Below, piece after piece: positions 1 through 7,607 of a DNA stretch of 18,928 nt. How positions within the stretch are numbered: the stretch's first letter is position 1; every line of letters begins with the position of its first letter. The translations under genes and the position numbers were made by a program. The notes beneath the pieces are model-generated. The model was not told where the DNA came from, searched no databases, and saw only the letters and a list, made by a program, of their open reading frames with translations. Source of the DNA: Acidithiobacillus sp. (lineage in GTDB: Bacteria > Pseudomonadota > Gammaproteobacteria > Acidithiobacillales > Acidithiobacillaceae); the NCBI GenBank assembly GCA_028065135.1, contig JAPTWR010000063.1, forward strand, positions 1 through 18,928. The letters are read 5' to 3'.

Positions 1-5
1 TTTAT

Positions 6-81
6 TGGTGCCCCGAGCGCGAATCGAACGCGCGACCTACCGCTTAGGAGGCGGTTGCTCTATCCACTGAGCTACCGGGGC
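6..81 (-). tRNA. tRNA-Arg (anticodon CCU)
   Basis: Read on the minus strand, the sequence starts GCCCCGG and folds into a full cloverleaf. The seven-base acceptor stem closes with TCGGGGC (one G-U pair). The D arm contains AGCTCAGTGG, and the anticodon stem ACCGC/GCGGT encloses the loop CTCCTAA. The T arm has GTTCGATTC. The anticodon CCT reads the rare arginine codon AGG. The discriminator base is A and the 3' CCA is encoded (plus positions 6-8). A TAGAAT element at 92-97 on the minus strand would start transcription about four bases upstream of the tRNA 5' end; no convincing -35 box is visible. The tRNA lies downstream of, and on the same strand as, the cation exchanger gene. Confidence 0.97.
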
Positions 82-99
82 TACGGCTCACATTCTAGC

Positions 100-130
100 A
101 AAAGGCACCACCGTGCGGCGAGTACCTTTT
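100..130 (-). terminator. Candidate terminator hairpin of the exchanger gene
   Basis: On the minus strand AAAAGGTAC (122-130) pairs with GTGCCTTTT (100-108), nine pairs including one G-U, around a 13-base loop. The stem ends in only four T residues, so it is a weak factor-independent terminator at best. It lies between the exchanger stop codon and the tRNA gene, where a terminator would be expected. Confidence 0.4.
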
Positions 131-137
131 CGGGCGG

Positions 138-1145
138 TCAGGTAAGGGCGAAGAAGTAAGCCCCATAACACGCCCCATTGAAAAGAAAATGATAGGGCCG
201 CAGGGTGACGCCGCGGCGCACCAGAAGATAAGTGTATCCCCCGGCCAGCAGCGTGAGTCCTGCGCCCAGCAGAACGGGGGGGGAGGGCGACCAGGGGGTT
301 AACAGTACCCCAATAGCGGGCAGCAGACTTCCCTGAAAGACCAGCGCCCCGGTGATGTTGCCAAAAGCCAGCGTATCCTTGCCGCGGCGAATCCAGAGGA
401 TGCTGTTGATCTTTTCCGGCAACTCCGTGGCGATGGGCACCACCAGCAAAGACAGGATCAGTGCGGAGATGCTGAGCCAGTGCGAGAGCCCCTCAATCCC
501 GTCGACAAAGAGGTGGGCACCGAAGACAATCATGCCAAGCCCTATGGCAAGCTGGATCAATATGACCGGCATCTTCGTGGGCAGACCGGTCTTGCTCAAG
601 TACAAGGCGTGCCCTGCTTCGGTGCCGTGCCCCTCGGCGACCAGCGCCGCCGAGGCACGCAGGGTCACCATCACATACAGAAAATACAATGTGACCAGCA
701 TCAGGCCGATGCCAATACGCGCCAGAGTAATGTGGTGGGGCACAAAGAGGGCAACGGCGGACAGGCCAAAGGCAGACAGAAACCAGCCAAGATCGCGACG
801 CAAGCCCGTAGGTTCCGGATTTAACGCTCCGCGCCAGCCGCGTTGTGGCGACACAAACAGCGCCATCATGAACAACGTCAGTGTGGACAGCATCATGGGG
901 GCGCCCAGAATGGCGCCCACCCCCACCTCTTCCCCCAGGTGTGCCGGTTGCCCGCTGGTCGCAGCGAAAACCGCAACAACAGGCACCATAGCTTCGGGAA
1001 GCGCCGTGCCCACCGCCGCGAAAATGGAACCGGTAACGCCCTCGGAAATACCCAGGCGGTCGCCCAGGTGCTCCAGCGCGTTGGTAAAAGCCTCGGCCCC
1101 GGCGAGGATGATGATGAGTGCGGCGATCAGCAAGAGAATATTCAC
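138..1145 (-). CDS. Sodium/calcium exchanger family (CaCA, YrbG-like) membrane protein
   Basis: A 335-residue, very hydrophobic protein with about ten predicted membrane segments and the inverted-repeat layout of the CaCA cation/Ca2+ antiporters. The first alpha repeat has the hallmark GTALPE at residues 46-51 and the second has PIATELPE at 237-244, both supplying the conserved acidic residue. It is expected to exchange Ca2+ or a similar cation for Na+ or H+ across the inner membrane. The first repeat continues GVGAILGAP instead of the usual GSN-containing motif, so ion preference may differ from typical members. The start is GTG at 1143-1145; it aligns with the normal YrbG N terminus but has no Shine-Dalgarno sequence. 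A CATAAT -10 element ends six bases before it, suggesting a leaderless mRNA. It is divergent from deaD. Confidence 0.85.
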   Translation of the reverse strand: MNILLLIAALIIILAGAEAFTNALEHLGDRLGISEGVTGSIFAAVGTALPEAMVPVVAVFAATSGQPAHLGEEVGVGAILGAPMMLSTLTLFMMALFVSPQRGWRGALNPEPTGLRRDLGWFLSAFGLSAVALFVPHHITLARIGIGLMLVTLYFLYVMVTLRASAALVAEGHGTEAGHALYLSKTGLPTKMPVILIQLAIGLGMIVFGAHLFVDGIEGLSHWLSISALILSLLVVPIATELPEKINSILWIRRGKDTLAFGNITGALVFQGSLLPAIGVLLTPWSPSPPVLLGAGLTLLAGGYTYLLVRRGVTLRPYHFLFNGACYGAYFFALT

Positions 1146-1151
1146 GAGTGT

Positions 1152-1179
1152 ATTATGTCATAGACTCCGCACCTCACAA
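1152..1179 (-). promoter_or_regulatory. Predicted promoter of the exchanger gene
   Basis: On the minus strand TTGTGA (1174-1179) is separated by 16 bases from CATAAT (1152-1157), a five-of-six match to the -10 consensus. The predicted start of transcription falls at or within a base or two of 1145, the G of the GTG start codon. Confidence 0.5.
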
Positions 1180-1247
1180 GACGCAGTAGAATGCGTTCAG
1201 TGGCCGAATGCGCTTGCGTAACAAGCCGGGTGGTATCTTCTTTGGGT

Positions 1248-1289
1248 CGCTTCTGGATAGCCGCATGCCGATGCGGCTATCCAGAAGCG
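1248..1289. repeat. Perfect 19-bp inverted repeat (hairpin)
   Basis: CGCTTCTGGATAGCCGCAT (1248-1266) is followed by the four-base spacer GCCG and then its exact reverse complement (1271-1289). The stem has no mismatch and no adjoining T run in either direction, so it is not a standard terminator. It sits in the divergent region between the exchanger gene and deaD, about 85 bases upstream of the probable deaD -10 element. It could be a palindromic intergenic element, a structured small RNA or an operator; the sequence alone does not decide. Confidence 0.85.
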
Positions 1290-1374
1290 GTTGCAGGTGG
1301 CGCCGGACGCTGAATGAGTTTGTGACGTCTTTTGATGGAGTGAAGAAAACGCTGCAAGTTGCGCACAACTAGCG

Positions 1375-1380
1375 TATAGT
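1375..1380 (+). promoter_or_regulatory. Possible deaD -10 element
   Basis: TATAGT matches five of six -10 consensus positions and lies 37 bases before the preferred deaD ATG, giving a predicted leader of about 30 bases. The hexamer 17 bases upstream (CTGCAA, 1352-1357) is a poor -35 box, so this call rests on the -10 alone. Confidence 0.3.
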
Positions 1381-1417
1381 GTGGACGCTGAATTCCCTTC
1401 GTTGTCCAGGTGTGCTC

Positions 1418-3247
1418 ATGTCTCAAGAATCCGATCTTCGCTTTACTGATTTCGCCCTCGCTGAACCGATCCAGAAAGCGGTGGCAGAGATCGGCTACGA
1501 ACAACCATCGCCCATTCAGGCGCAGAGCATCCCGCCGCTGCTGGCGGGGCACGACGTTATCGGGCTGGCGCAGACCGGTACCGGCAAAACCGCTGCGTTT
1601 GCGCTGCCGCTGTTAAGCCGTGTTGATCTCAGCTTGCGCGTGCCGCAGTTGCTGGTGCTGGCGCCCACCCGTGAGCTCGCTATTCAAGTGGCTGAGGCGA
1701 TGCAGAGCTACGCCAAGTTTCTCCCCGGATTCCATGTGTTGCCCATCTATGGCGGACAGTCCATGAGCCTGCAACTCAAGCAGCTGCAGCGTGGTGTGCA
1801 AGTGGTAGTGGGTACACCCGGACGCATTCAGGATCATCTGCGTCGTAAAACCCTGCGTCTGGATCAGTTGCGGGCCGTGGTGCTGGATGAGGCCGACGAA
1901 ATGTTGCGCATGGGCTTCATTGACGCGGTGGAGGATATCCTCAAACACACGCCCGATAGTCGGCAGGTGGCACTCTTCTCCGCGACTATGCCGGATGCCA
2001 TCCGCCGCATCGCCAAAACCTATTTGCGCGACCCCCTGGAAATCCGTGTTAAATCGGCGACGACTACGGTGGCCGCCATTCGCCAGCGTTATTGGCAGGT
2101 CAGCGGTACCCACAAGCTGGATGCCCTTACCCGTATCTTGGAAGTAGAGGAGAGTAATGCCTGGCTGATTTTTGTGCGTACAAAAACGGCGACGGTAGAG
2201 TTGGCGGAGCGCCTGGAGGCACGCGGCTATGCCTGTGGCGCCCTCAATGGCGATCTCAGTCAGGCGTTGCGCGAACAGACCATTGAGCGCCTGAAGGCGG
2301 GGACGCTGGATATTGTTGTTGCGACCGATGTGGCGGCCCGTGGTTTGGACGTTGAACGGATCACCCATGTGATCAATTATGACATTCCGAATGACACCGA
2401 GGCCTATGTTCACCGTATTGGTCGTACTGGACGTGCCGGACGTGCCGGGGATGCAATTCTCTTTGTCGCGCCGCGCGAACGCCATCTGCTGCACGCCATC
2501 GAGCGGGCGACGGGGCAGACGATTACAGCCATGCATCTGCCCAGCATAGAAGATGTTGCGGGTCGACGGATGAGCCAGTTCAAGGATCAATTGTCAGAAG
2601 TACTGAATAGTCAGGATCTTGCGGTTTTTGAGTCCCTCATTGCGGATTATCAGCAGGAAAAGGACGTAGGTTTGGGAGAAATCGCTGCGGCACTGGCTTA
2701 CATGGTGCAGAAAGAGCGCCCACTGGTTCCTGTCGAGGCTCCGGTATCAAAGCCAATGCGCAGCGACGCCGGGAGTTCCGGCCGACCGCCGTCATCGCGT
2801 CGCCGCTCTGAAGATGAACGGGGTGGTGGCAGTGCACGTCCGCCGCGCGGCGGTGGCGCCACCTCGAGAGGGGGGGAGGATGTGCCGATGCGCCGCTTCC
2901 GTCTGGATGTGGGTGAAAGCCATGGTGCGCAAGTCAAAAACATTGTCGGCGCGATCGCCAATGAGGCTGGGATACCCAGCCGCAATATCCGCAAGGTGCA
3001 GATTGGCACCGAGCATACCACTGTTGAGCTTCCTGCGGATATACAAGCGTCAGTTTTGCAGCATTTGCAAAAGGTCTGGGTCTCGGGGCGGCCTTTGCAG
3101 ATCGCCCCGACCGATGCGGGCGCGCCACTGGGTCGTGCTGCCCCTGCGAAGCCGCGCAAGATACTCTCCGCCAGGCCGACAAAAAGTGAGTACAAACCCA
3201 AGGAGCGTGGCGCTGGGCCAGTAAAGCGGAAGAAGCCCGCGCGATAG
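1418..3247 (+). CDS. deaD: DEAD-box ATP-dependent RNA helicase (DeaD/CsdA type)
   Basis: A 609-residue RNA helicase that unwinds short RNA duplexes in ribosome assembly and cold adaptation. The Q motif region (GYEQPSPIQ, 26-34) is followed by Walker A AQTGTGKT (51-58), PTRELA (83-88), DEAD (157-160), SAT (188-190) and HRIGRTGRAGR (332-342). After an Arg/Gly/Ser-rich linker (about 450-490) comes a DbpA-type RNA-binding domain (about 491-565) and a Lys/Arg-rich tail. The ATG at 1418 is preferred: it has AGG at a suitable distance and begins MSQESDLRFTDF, close to where family members start. A GTG at 1379 would add 13 residues but overlaps the likely -10 element. It has its own promoter region and converges on cspA, another RNA chaperone gene. 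The DbpA domain and long tail favour DeaD/CsdA over the shorter RhlE or SrmB types. Confidence 0.93.
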   Translation: MSQESDLRFTDFALAEPIQKAVAEIGYEQPSPIQAQSIPPLLAGHDVIGLAQTGTGKTAAFALPLLSRVDLSLRVPQLLVLAPTRELAIQVAEAMQSYAKFLPGFHVLPIYGGQSMSLQLKQLQRGVQVVVGTPGRIQDHLRRKTLRLDQLRAVVLDEADEMLRMGFIDAVEDILKHTPDSRQVALFSATMPDAIRRIAKTYLRDPLEIRVKSATTTVAAIRQRYWQVSGTHKLDALTRILEVEESNAWLIFVRTKTATVELAERLEARGYACGALNGDLSQALREQTIERLKAGTLDIVVATDVAARGLDVERITHVINYDIPNDTEAYVHRIGRTGRAGRAGDAILFVAPRERHLLHAIERATGQTITAMHLPSIEDVAGRRMSQFKDQLSEVLNSQDLAVFESLIADYQQEKDVGLGEIAAALAYMVQKERPLVPVEAPVSKPMRSDAGSSGRPPSSRRRSEDERGGGSARPPRGGGATSRGGEDVPMRRFRLDVGESHGAQVKNIVGAIANEAGIPSRNIRKVQIGTEHTTVELPADIQASVLQHLQKVWVSGRPLQIAPTDAGAPLGRAAPAKPRKILSARPTKSEYKPKERGAGPVKRKKPAR

Positions 3248-3297
3248 CTGAACAAAAAAGAAACCGGAATTGCGAAAGCTAAACCGGTAAATTACTT

Positions 3298-3338
3298 TTC
3301 CCCGCAGGGGGAACGGATGGCTGAGAGAGCCACCCGTT
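3298..3338. terminator. Tandem hairpins between convergent deaD and cspA
   Basis: Two stem-loops lie back to back. TTCCCC/GGGGAA (3298-3313, four-base loop GCAG) is followed by AACGGATGGCT/AGCCACCCGTT (3312-3338, 11 positions with one mismatch, five-base loop). They fill the 99-bp gap between the deaD and cspA stop codons and could serve both strands. Neither has a strong T tract; TTTT precedes the first stem on the plus strand. Their strength as intrinsic terminators is therefore uncertain. Confidence 0.5.
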
Positions 3339-3346
3339 GAGCTTAA

Positions 3347-3550
3347 TTAAGCCCGGCGGACCTTCTCGGCCTGCAAACCCTTCGGACCACGAGTCACTTC
3401 AAAATTGACGCGCTCGCCTTCGGCCAGGGTCTTGAACCCCGTACCTTCAATAGCGGAGTGATGTACGAACACATCTTCCTTGCCATCTTCCGGCGTAATG
3501 AACCCAAACCCCTTGCTGTCATTGAACCACTTCACTGTGCCGACCGCCAT
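3347..3550 (-). CDS. cspA: Cold-shock protein, CspA family
   Basis: A 67-residue single cold-shock domain that binds single-stranded RNA and DNA and melts RNA secondary structure. The RNP1-like stretch [11 protein letters not shown] (13-23) and RNP2-like VFVHHSAI (27-34) are intact, as are the start [10 protein letters not shown] and the [10 protein letters not shown] ending typical of the family. The reading frame is open further upstream, but the ATG at 3548-3550 gives the canonical N terminus and is preceded on the minus strand by GGGGTG at proper spacing. A promoter with an extended -10 lies about 50 bases upstream. The predicted leader of about 40 bases is much shorter than that of cold-inducible E. 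coli cspA, so the leader-based cold control known there is not evident; constitutive or growth-phase expression is possible. The gene follows priA on the same strand and faces deaD. Confidence 0.95.
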   Translation of the reverse strand: MAVGTVKWFNDSKGFGFITPEDGKEDVFVHHSAIEGTGFKTLAEGERVNFEVTRGPKGLQAEKVRRA

Positions 3551-3595
3551 TTTACACCCCAAATTAATCAAAGCTGGCCCAACTGGCCGTCGCCG

Positions 3596-3623
3596 AGGAT
3601 AGCATATCTGCAGGTCAATGCAA
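3596..3623 (-). promoter_or_regulatory. Predicted cspA promoter
   Basis: On the minus strand TTGCAT (3618-3623), a 16-base spacer and TATCCT (3596-3601) preceded by TGC form an extended -10 promoter. Transcription would start near 3589 and leave a leader of about 40 bases. No terminator is visible between the priA stop codon and this promoter, so read-through from priA is also possible. Confidence 0.5.
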
Positions 3624-3653
3624 GTTTGGTGTCTGACCAATACCGTTAAGCAT

Positions 3654-5816
3654 TCAGGTGATCAGTAAAGGATCCACATCAAGCGTCCAGCGCACATTTT
3701 TGGCGGAGTGAAGCTCGGCAAACTGTGGTAGCCAGAGTTTAAGCGCTTTCTGCATTTGGGCCCGGCCTGGTGCTTGTATCCAAAGCTCCGCACGCTCGAA
3801 ACCGGCACGCCGCTCCATGAGCGACGGCGTCGGACCACTGATCTCCACCAGGGCGGGCGGTGCACATTGGCCGGCGGCCTTCAGGAATTCGTCTACCCGG
3901 CATCGTTGGTGCGCCTCGGCACGTAGCAGGGTGAGGGCTCCAAAGGGCGGTAGCCCCGCAGCCCGGCGCTCATCCAGAAGAGCCTGTGCCGGAGGACGGT
4001 AGTCGCCCTGAGCGAGGCTTTGCAGTAAAGGATGTTCAGGCAGATGGGTCTGTAGTATTACCCGGCCAGGCCGCTCTTCGCGGCCGGCGCGGCCGGCGAC
4101 CTGCAGAACGGTCTGCAACAATCGTTCAGGAGCGCGAAAATCAGCGCTGAACAAACCCTGGTCGGTATTGATAATGCCGACCAGGGTGACGGCCGGGAAG
4201 TGATGTCCCTTAGCCAGCATTTGGGTACCCACGAGGATGGCAGCACGATTCCGGTGAATGTCGGAGACCGCTGTAGCGAGGGCATCACGACCATGCAACG
4301 CATCGCGGTCGATGCGCCAAATGGGGGTCTGAGGGAAGCGCTGGCGAAGTACCTCCTCCAGTTGCTCAGTGCCTTGGCCGACGGTAATCAGTACCGCACT
4401 GCGGCAGACGGGGCAGGCCGGTGGCCAGCGCGACTCGTGACTGCAATGATGACAGCGGAGACGTTCCTGTTGGCGATGCCAGGTCATGGGCGCGCTGCAA
4501 CGAGGGCACTGCACCACATGGCCGCAATCGTGGCAGAGTACCGCTGGAGCGTAGCCCCGACGATTCAGGAACAGTAATACCTGATTGCCTGCCTCCAGGG
4601 TTTCCTTACACGCCGTTAACAGGGTAGAGGAAATGCCACCCTGCAGATTTTCGCGGCGCAGTGGTAGGATCGTCATCTTCGGTAGATCGGCTGAAGTGGC
4701 GCGTTGGCGTAGTTCTAGGTGCTGATAACGGCCCTTTTGCGCGTTGTAGAGGCTTTCCAGAGAGGGCGTGGCAGAGCCGAGGACAATGGGAATATTTTCC
4801 AGACGCGCGCGCTGAATCGCCAGATCCCGTGCCGAATAATGCCAGCCATTCTGCTGCTTAAAGGAGGGGTCATGCTCTTCATCGACAATAATCATGGCAA
4901 GACGGGGCAGGGGCACGAAAAGTGCCGAGCGGGTGCCAATGATGACCTGGATCTGTCCCGCCGCTGCCGCTGCCCAGATGCGCAAACGCTCGCCGTCGCC
5001 TTGTGCAGAGTGCAGGGCGGCTACGCGATGCTCGCCAAAACGCGCTTGGCAACGTTCTACAAGTTGGGGGGTGAGACCGATCTCTGGGACCAGGATGAGG
5101 GCCTGTGCTCCGGATTCCAGATGCGGTCGGATTGCTTCCAGATACACTTCTGTTTTACCGCTGCCAGTCACCCCCTCCAGTAACCATGCCTTAAAGCCTT
5201 TGGCCATGCGTAATTGCGTCACGGCGCTTTCTTGTTCCGCATTCAGACGGTGTGGAGAGGGTACCCCTTGTTTAGGTAAGGTGACTTCCGCCACCGCTTC
5301 TATCCAGCCCTTTCGGATGGCCTGCCGTAAAATGTGGCGTAGTTCTTTGGGAATCTCTGCTTCGGGCACAACACCCGTGATGACAAGCAATTCCCGGAGC
5401 GCTTGCTGCAATTTTCCAGGCTGGCGTGGTGCCGTCTGTGCTTCGGTAGCACTGAGGCGGTAACCCCAGGGAGTAGGTTTTGGCAGCGATCGGCCTTGGC
5501 GCAGCAAGGTCGGCAGGGCAGTAGCCCAGGCATCACCGAGCGGATGATGGTAGTATGCCGCTCCGAAGTGAATCAATTGTTGCAAGGCAATGGGTAAAAT
5601 GGGATGCGCGTCCAGGACCTGTTCAATAGCCTTGAGCGTGACGTCGGGTGGGCAACTGGCATAGCCGAGAACAATACCTACGCGCTTGCCTTTGCCGAAA
5701 GGTACCCGCACTCGCATGCCCGGCTGTAGATGGCCCTCTGCCGGCAGGGCGTAAGAAAAGACGCGGCGGAGCGGTACCATGACGGCTACTTGAATGCAGC
5801 TTGTTTCATCGCTCAT
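3654..5816 (-). CDS. priA: Primosomal protein N' (replication restart helicase PriA)
   Basis: A 720-residue superfamily 2 DNA helicase that recognises stalled forks and D-loops and starts primosome assembly for replication restart. An N-terminal DNA-binding domain (about 1-105) precedes Walker [10 protein letters not shown] (215-223), DEEH (312-315) and SATPS (348-352). An eight-cysteine zinc-binding insert follows (C428, C431, C437, C440, C455, C458, C468, C471), then [12 protein letters not shown] and QVAGRAGR of the second helicase lobe. Length is normal for PriA. I prefer the ATG at 5814-5816; an in-frame GTG at 5826-5828 would add four residues, and neither has a strong ribosome-binding site. 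A perfect DnaA-box match lies about 20 bases upstream of the ATG. The gap to ubiA is AT-rich, so priA probably has its own promoter. Confidence 0.96.
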   Translation of the reverse strand: MSDETSCIQVAVMVPLRRVFSYALPAEGHLQPGMRVRVPFGKGKRVGIVLGYASCPPDVTLKAIEQVLDAHPILPIALQQLIHFGAAYYHHPLGDAWATALPTLLRQGRSLPKPTPWGYRLSATEAQTAPRQPGKLQQALRELLVITGVVPEAEIPKELRHILRQAIRKGWIEAVAEVTLPKQGVPSPHRLNAEQESAVTQLRMAKGFKAWLLEGVTGSGKTEVYLEAIRPHLESGAQALILVPEIGLTPQLVERCQARFGEHRVAALHSAQGDGERLRIWAAAAAGQIQVIIGTRSALFVPLPRLAMIIVDEEHDPSFKQQNGWHYSARDLAIQRARLENIPIVLGSATPSLESLYNAQKGRYQHLELRQRATSADLPKMTILPLRRENLQGGISSTLLTACKETLEAGNQVLLFLNRRGYAPAVLCHDCGHVVQCPRCSAPMTWHRQQERLRCHHCSHESRWPPACPVCRSAVLITVGQGTEQLEEVLRQRFPQTPIWRIDRDALHGRDALATAVSDIHRNRAAILVGTQMLAKGHHFPAVTLVGIINTDQGLFSADFRAPERLLQTVLQVAGRAGREERPGRVILQTHLPEHPLLQSLAQGDYRPPAQALLDERRAAGLPPFGALTLLRAEAHQRCRVDEFLKAAGQCAPPALVEISGPTPSLMERRAGFERAELWIQAPGRAQMQKALKLWLPQFAELHSAKNVRWTLDVDPLLIT

Positions 5817-5834
5817 GAAGTTGCCCACAGCTTC

Positions 5835-5843
5835 TGTGGATAA
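5835..5843 (-). promoter_or_regulatory. DnaA box (TTATCCACA) before priA
   Basis: The minus strand reads TTATCCACA, the strongest form of the DnaA-binding consensus. It lies 19 bases upstream of the preferred priA ATG and overlaps the right arm of the inverted repeat at 5825-5839. Binding here could regulate priA transcription; a chance match is also possible for a nine-base site. Confidence 0.45.
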
Positions 5844-6010
5844 GTCTGTGCATGAACATCTTGAAAAGTCTCAGACCCCCTGTTCTTCAACGCGTTAGGG
5901 TAGGTGCCTAAAAAAGGTGCAAAATAAAAGTCAATAAAAAACAGTATGTTAATAATTGACACCAATGACGCTGTGGAATTAGCCAAGCTTGTCTCTGTAT
6001 ATGAGTGGAT

Positions 6011-6019
6011 TGTGTATAA
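6011..6019 (-). promoter_or_regulatory. DnaA box (TTATACACA) in the ubiA-priA gap
   Basis: The minus strand reads TTATACACA, which fits TTATNCACA, and starts three bases after a TTGACA hexamer (6023-6028). It has the same orientation as the box at 5835-5843 and lies on the far side of the AT-rich tract. Confidence 0.35.
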
Positions 6020-6083
6020 GTTTGTCAATGATTGTTTTCAAAGTGCTTCGGGCAGGCATGGATGACCCAAAAATGGCCAGTCT

Positions 6084-6986
6084 TCATAGGGCTCCCGGTA
6101 TTATAGATGTGCCGCTCGGGGCTAAGCCCGCGACAATCCCCCAGAAGAGCAGCAGACCAATCCAGTTATTGTGCAGAAAAGCGTGAAGCGCCTGATCCCG
6201 GTCGCCGCCAAGCAGAGACTGCTCGTAGGCTGCGAGAATGGCGGCACCTGCCAAGGCGATCCAATAAGGCCAATGCATGCCCAGCGTGATGCCGATTCCG
6301 AAAAAAATGATGAGCATGATGGCTTGCAGACCGGCAATGGCGTAACGGTCGAAGCGTCCAAAAAGAATGGCTGTCGATTTGATTCCGGCCTTGAGATCGT
6401 CCGGACGGTCGGCCATGGCGTAGGCCGTGTCATAAGCGACGACCCAGCAGGCATTGGCCAGCATCAGCCACCAGGCGAGTGCCGGCACTCGCCCGAGGGT
6501 CGCGGCAAAAGCCATCGGTATACCAAAGGAAAAAGCGATGCCCAGATAGGCTTGCGGGAGATGGGTGAAGCGTTTGAATAACGGATATGTAACAGTGATG
6601 AACGCTGCGCCACCTGCTAACCATATGGTCAGCCAGTTGAGAAAGGGCAAGAGGAGTACGGCCAGCAGGCACAGGATGACGAACAGGCGCAGTGCTGCCC
6701 GCGAGGTGATCAGGCCTGTCGCCAGGGGGCGCTGACAGGTGCGGGCGACCTGCCGGTCGAAATCTCGGTCAAAGTAATCATTGATCACACAACCCGCCGA
6801 GCGCATCAGCCAAGTGCCGGCGGTGAAAATCAGGAAGAGACCGAGTGACGGAGTGCCCCTGGCGGCTAGCCAGAGTCCCCAGTATGTGGGCCAGAGCAGG
6901 AGCAGGGTGCCAATGGGGCGATCCATGCGCATCAGAGTCGCATAGGCGCGTAGGCGTTGACGGAGCGGCGCGGGAGTCGCTTGCAT
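6084..6986 (-). CDS. ubiA: 4-hydroxybenzoate polyprenyltransferase (UbiA)
   Basis: A 300-residue integral membrane prenyltransferase that attaches the polyprenyl chain to 4-hydroxybenzoate, the second committed step of ubiquinone synthesis. The first Asp-rich motif, NDYFDRDFDR (69-78), and the second, YDTAYAMADRPDD (185-197), both binding Mg2+-diphosphate, are complete. About eight or nine hydrophobic segments surround them, and length is typical. The ATG at 6984-6986 shares one base with the ubiC stop codon (TGATG), so translation is probably coupled to ubiC. That coupling supports the benzoate substrate over other UbiA-family reactions such as heme O or menaquinone synthesis, because UbiC makes the 4-hydroxybenzoate used here. 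Confidence 0.96.
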   Translation of the reverse strand: MQATPAPLRQRLRAYATLMRMDRPIGTLLLLWPTYWGLWLAARGTPSLGLFLIFTAGTWLMRSAGCVINDYFDRDFDRQVARTCQRPLATGLITSRAALRLFVILCLLAVLLLPFLNWLTIWLAGGAAFITVTYPLFKRFTHLPQAYLGIAFSFGIPMAFAATLGRVPALAWWLMLANACWVVAYDTAYAMADRPDDLKAGIKSTAILFGRFDRYAIAGLQAIMLIIFFGIGITLGMHWPYWIALAGAAILAAYEQSLLGGDRDQALHAFLHNNWIGLLLFWGIVAGLAPSGTSIIPGAL

Positions 6987-7573
6987 CAGCGTCGTCCTCG
7001 ACCAGCCCAGCGTGGCAGGCCCGGCAGGAAATGTTCTTCCACCAGGACACCCGTGTCACCGCGACGCAATACCGACCGCCGCTGCCAGCAGCGGCGGCGG
7101 CCGAATCGGGGCTGGCTCTCGGCTTGAATCGGGGAGCGCCGCAAACGGCGATGACGGAATAGAGTATTGCCGATGGGGCGCGTGCCATGGCGGGTCAACG
7201 GTAACAGGCCGCGACGTAGCCCGCGCAACGGAATGGTCGTGCGCGCCCAGAGCGCAGGACGCATCACGTCGCCACAGTGCAAGAGGACCTCGCGCCAGAA
7301 AATCTGCTCTCCGCGATGTAGGCGTAATAGGTAGCGCTCAGTCGGCGTTGGGTTCGCGCGTCCGCTACCCAGCAGCAGCGCCTGCACCATCCCATGCGGC
7401 TTTTCATAAGCCCGTTGCAGCGCTGCAGTGAGAGAGGCCGGTAAGGTCAGCCAAGGCCATAGCATACGAGGGGCATGGCGCAAGGGAGGTGGCTTTTTGG
7501 TGATCATTTTGGAAAAAGGCAGTGGCCCGTTGTTTGACACAGAACTCTGCGTCCTCTGGTCATGCCGCATCAT
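6986..7573 (-). CDS. ubiC: Chorismate pyruvate-lyase (UbiC)
   Basis: A 195-residue soluble enzyme predicted to convert chorismate to 4-hydroxybenzoate and pyruvate, the entry step of ubiquinone synthesis. Family features visible are WARTTIP (109-115, with the arginine expected to bind the product carboxylate), RPIGNTLF (132-139) and GVLVEEHFLP (175-184, with the catalytic glutamate). The protein is unusually arginine-rich near its C terminus (about 140-195). I chose the ATG at 7571-7573 because AGGAAGAGG lies six bases upstream on the minus strand. An internal ATG at 7505-7507 would give a more usual family length but lacks a ribosome-binding site. It overlaps ubiA by one base and starts 34 bases after the upstream methyltransferase gene, so the three probably form an operon. 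Confidence 0.9.
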   Translation of the reverse strand: MMRHDQRTQSSVSNNGPLPFSKMITKKPPPLRHAPRMLWPWLTLPASLTAALQRAYEKPHGMVQALLLGSGRANPTPTERYLLRLHRGEQIFWREVLLHCGDVMRPALWARTTIPLRGLRRGLLPLTRHGTRPIGNTLFRHRRLRRSPIQAESQPRFGRRRCWQRRSVLRRGDTGVLVEEHFLPGLPRWAGRGRR

Positions 7574-7607
7574 TATTCGCCTCTTCCTTTATGTCAACGC
7601 GACTCAA

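Larger units (their letters stand above)
5817..6083. other. AT-rich intergenic region with DnaA-box matches upstream of priA
   Basis: This 267-bp gap between ubiA and priA is much more AT-rich than its surroundings, most of all at about 5909-5957, where A runs dominate. It holds two exact matches to TTATNCACA on the minus strand: TTATCCACA at 5835-5843 and TTATACACA at 6011-6019. It also holds a short inverted repeat CCACAG/CTGTGG (5825-5839) and TTGACA hexamers at 5956-5961 (plus) and 6023-6028 (minus). The minus-strand TTGACA directly precedes the second DnaA box and could be a priA -35 box, although no good -10 follows at normal spacing. I see no convincing gene here. Confidence 0.6.

Noticed and set aside
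352..1221. 289-residue open frame on the plus strand opposite the exchanger gene
   Set aside because: Its translation is rich in Arg, Ser, Pro and Met without domain features, and it is antisense to a gene with clear CaCA motifs.
1174..1368. 64-residue minus-strand frame across the 19-bp hairpin
   Set aside because: It has no ribosome-binding site or recognisable features, and it covers the promoter region of the exchanger gene.
4075..4105. GC-rich repeated stretch (CGGCCGGCG repeated)
   Set aside because: It lies inside priA and simply encodes the conserved VAGRAGRE helicase motif.
5813..6028. 71-residue minus-strand frame just upstream of priA whose stop overlaps the priA ATG (ATGA)
   Set aside because: The overlap looks like coupling, but the start is TTG with no ribosome-binding site, the frame covers the DnaA boxes and AT-rich tract, and the translation resembles no family I know.
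5817..6083. Chromosomal replication origin
   Set aside because: Only two clear DnaA boxes are present, no dnaA, dnaN or other usual origin neighbour is in the window, and no GC-skew calculation could be made. I kept it as a regulatory or origin-like observation only.
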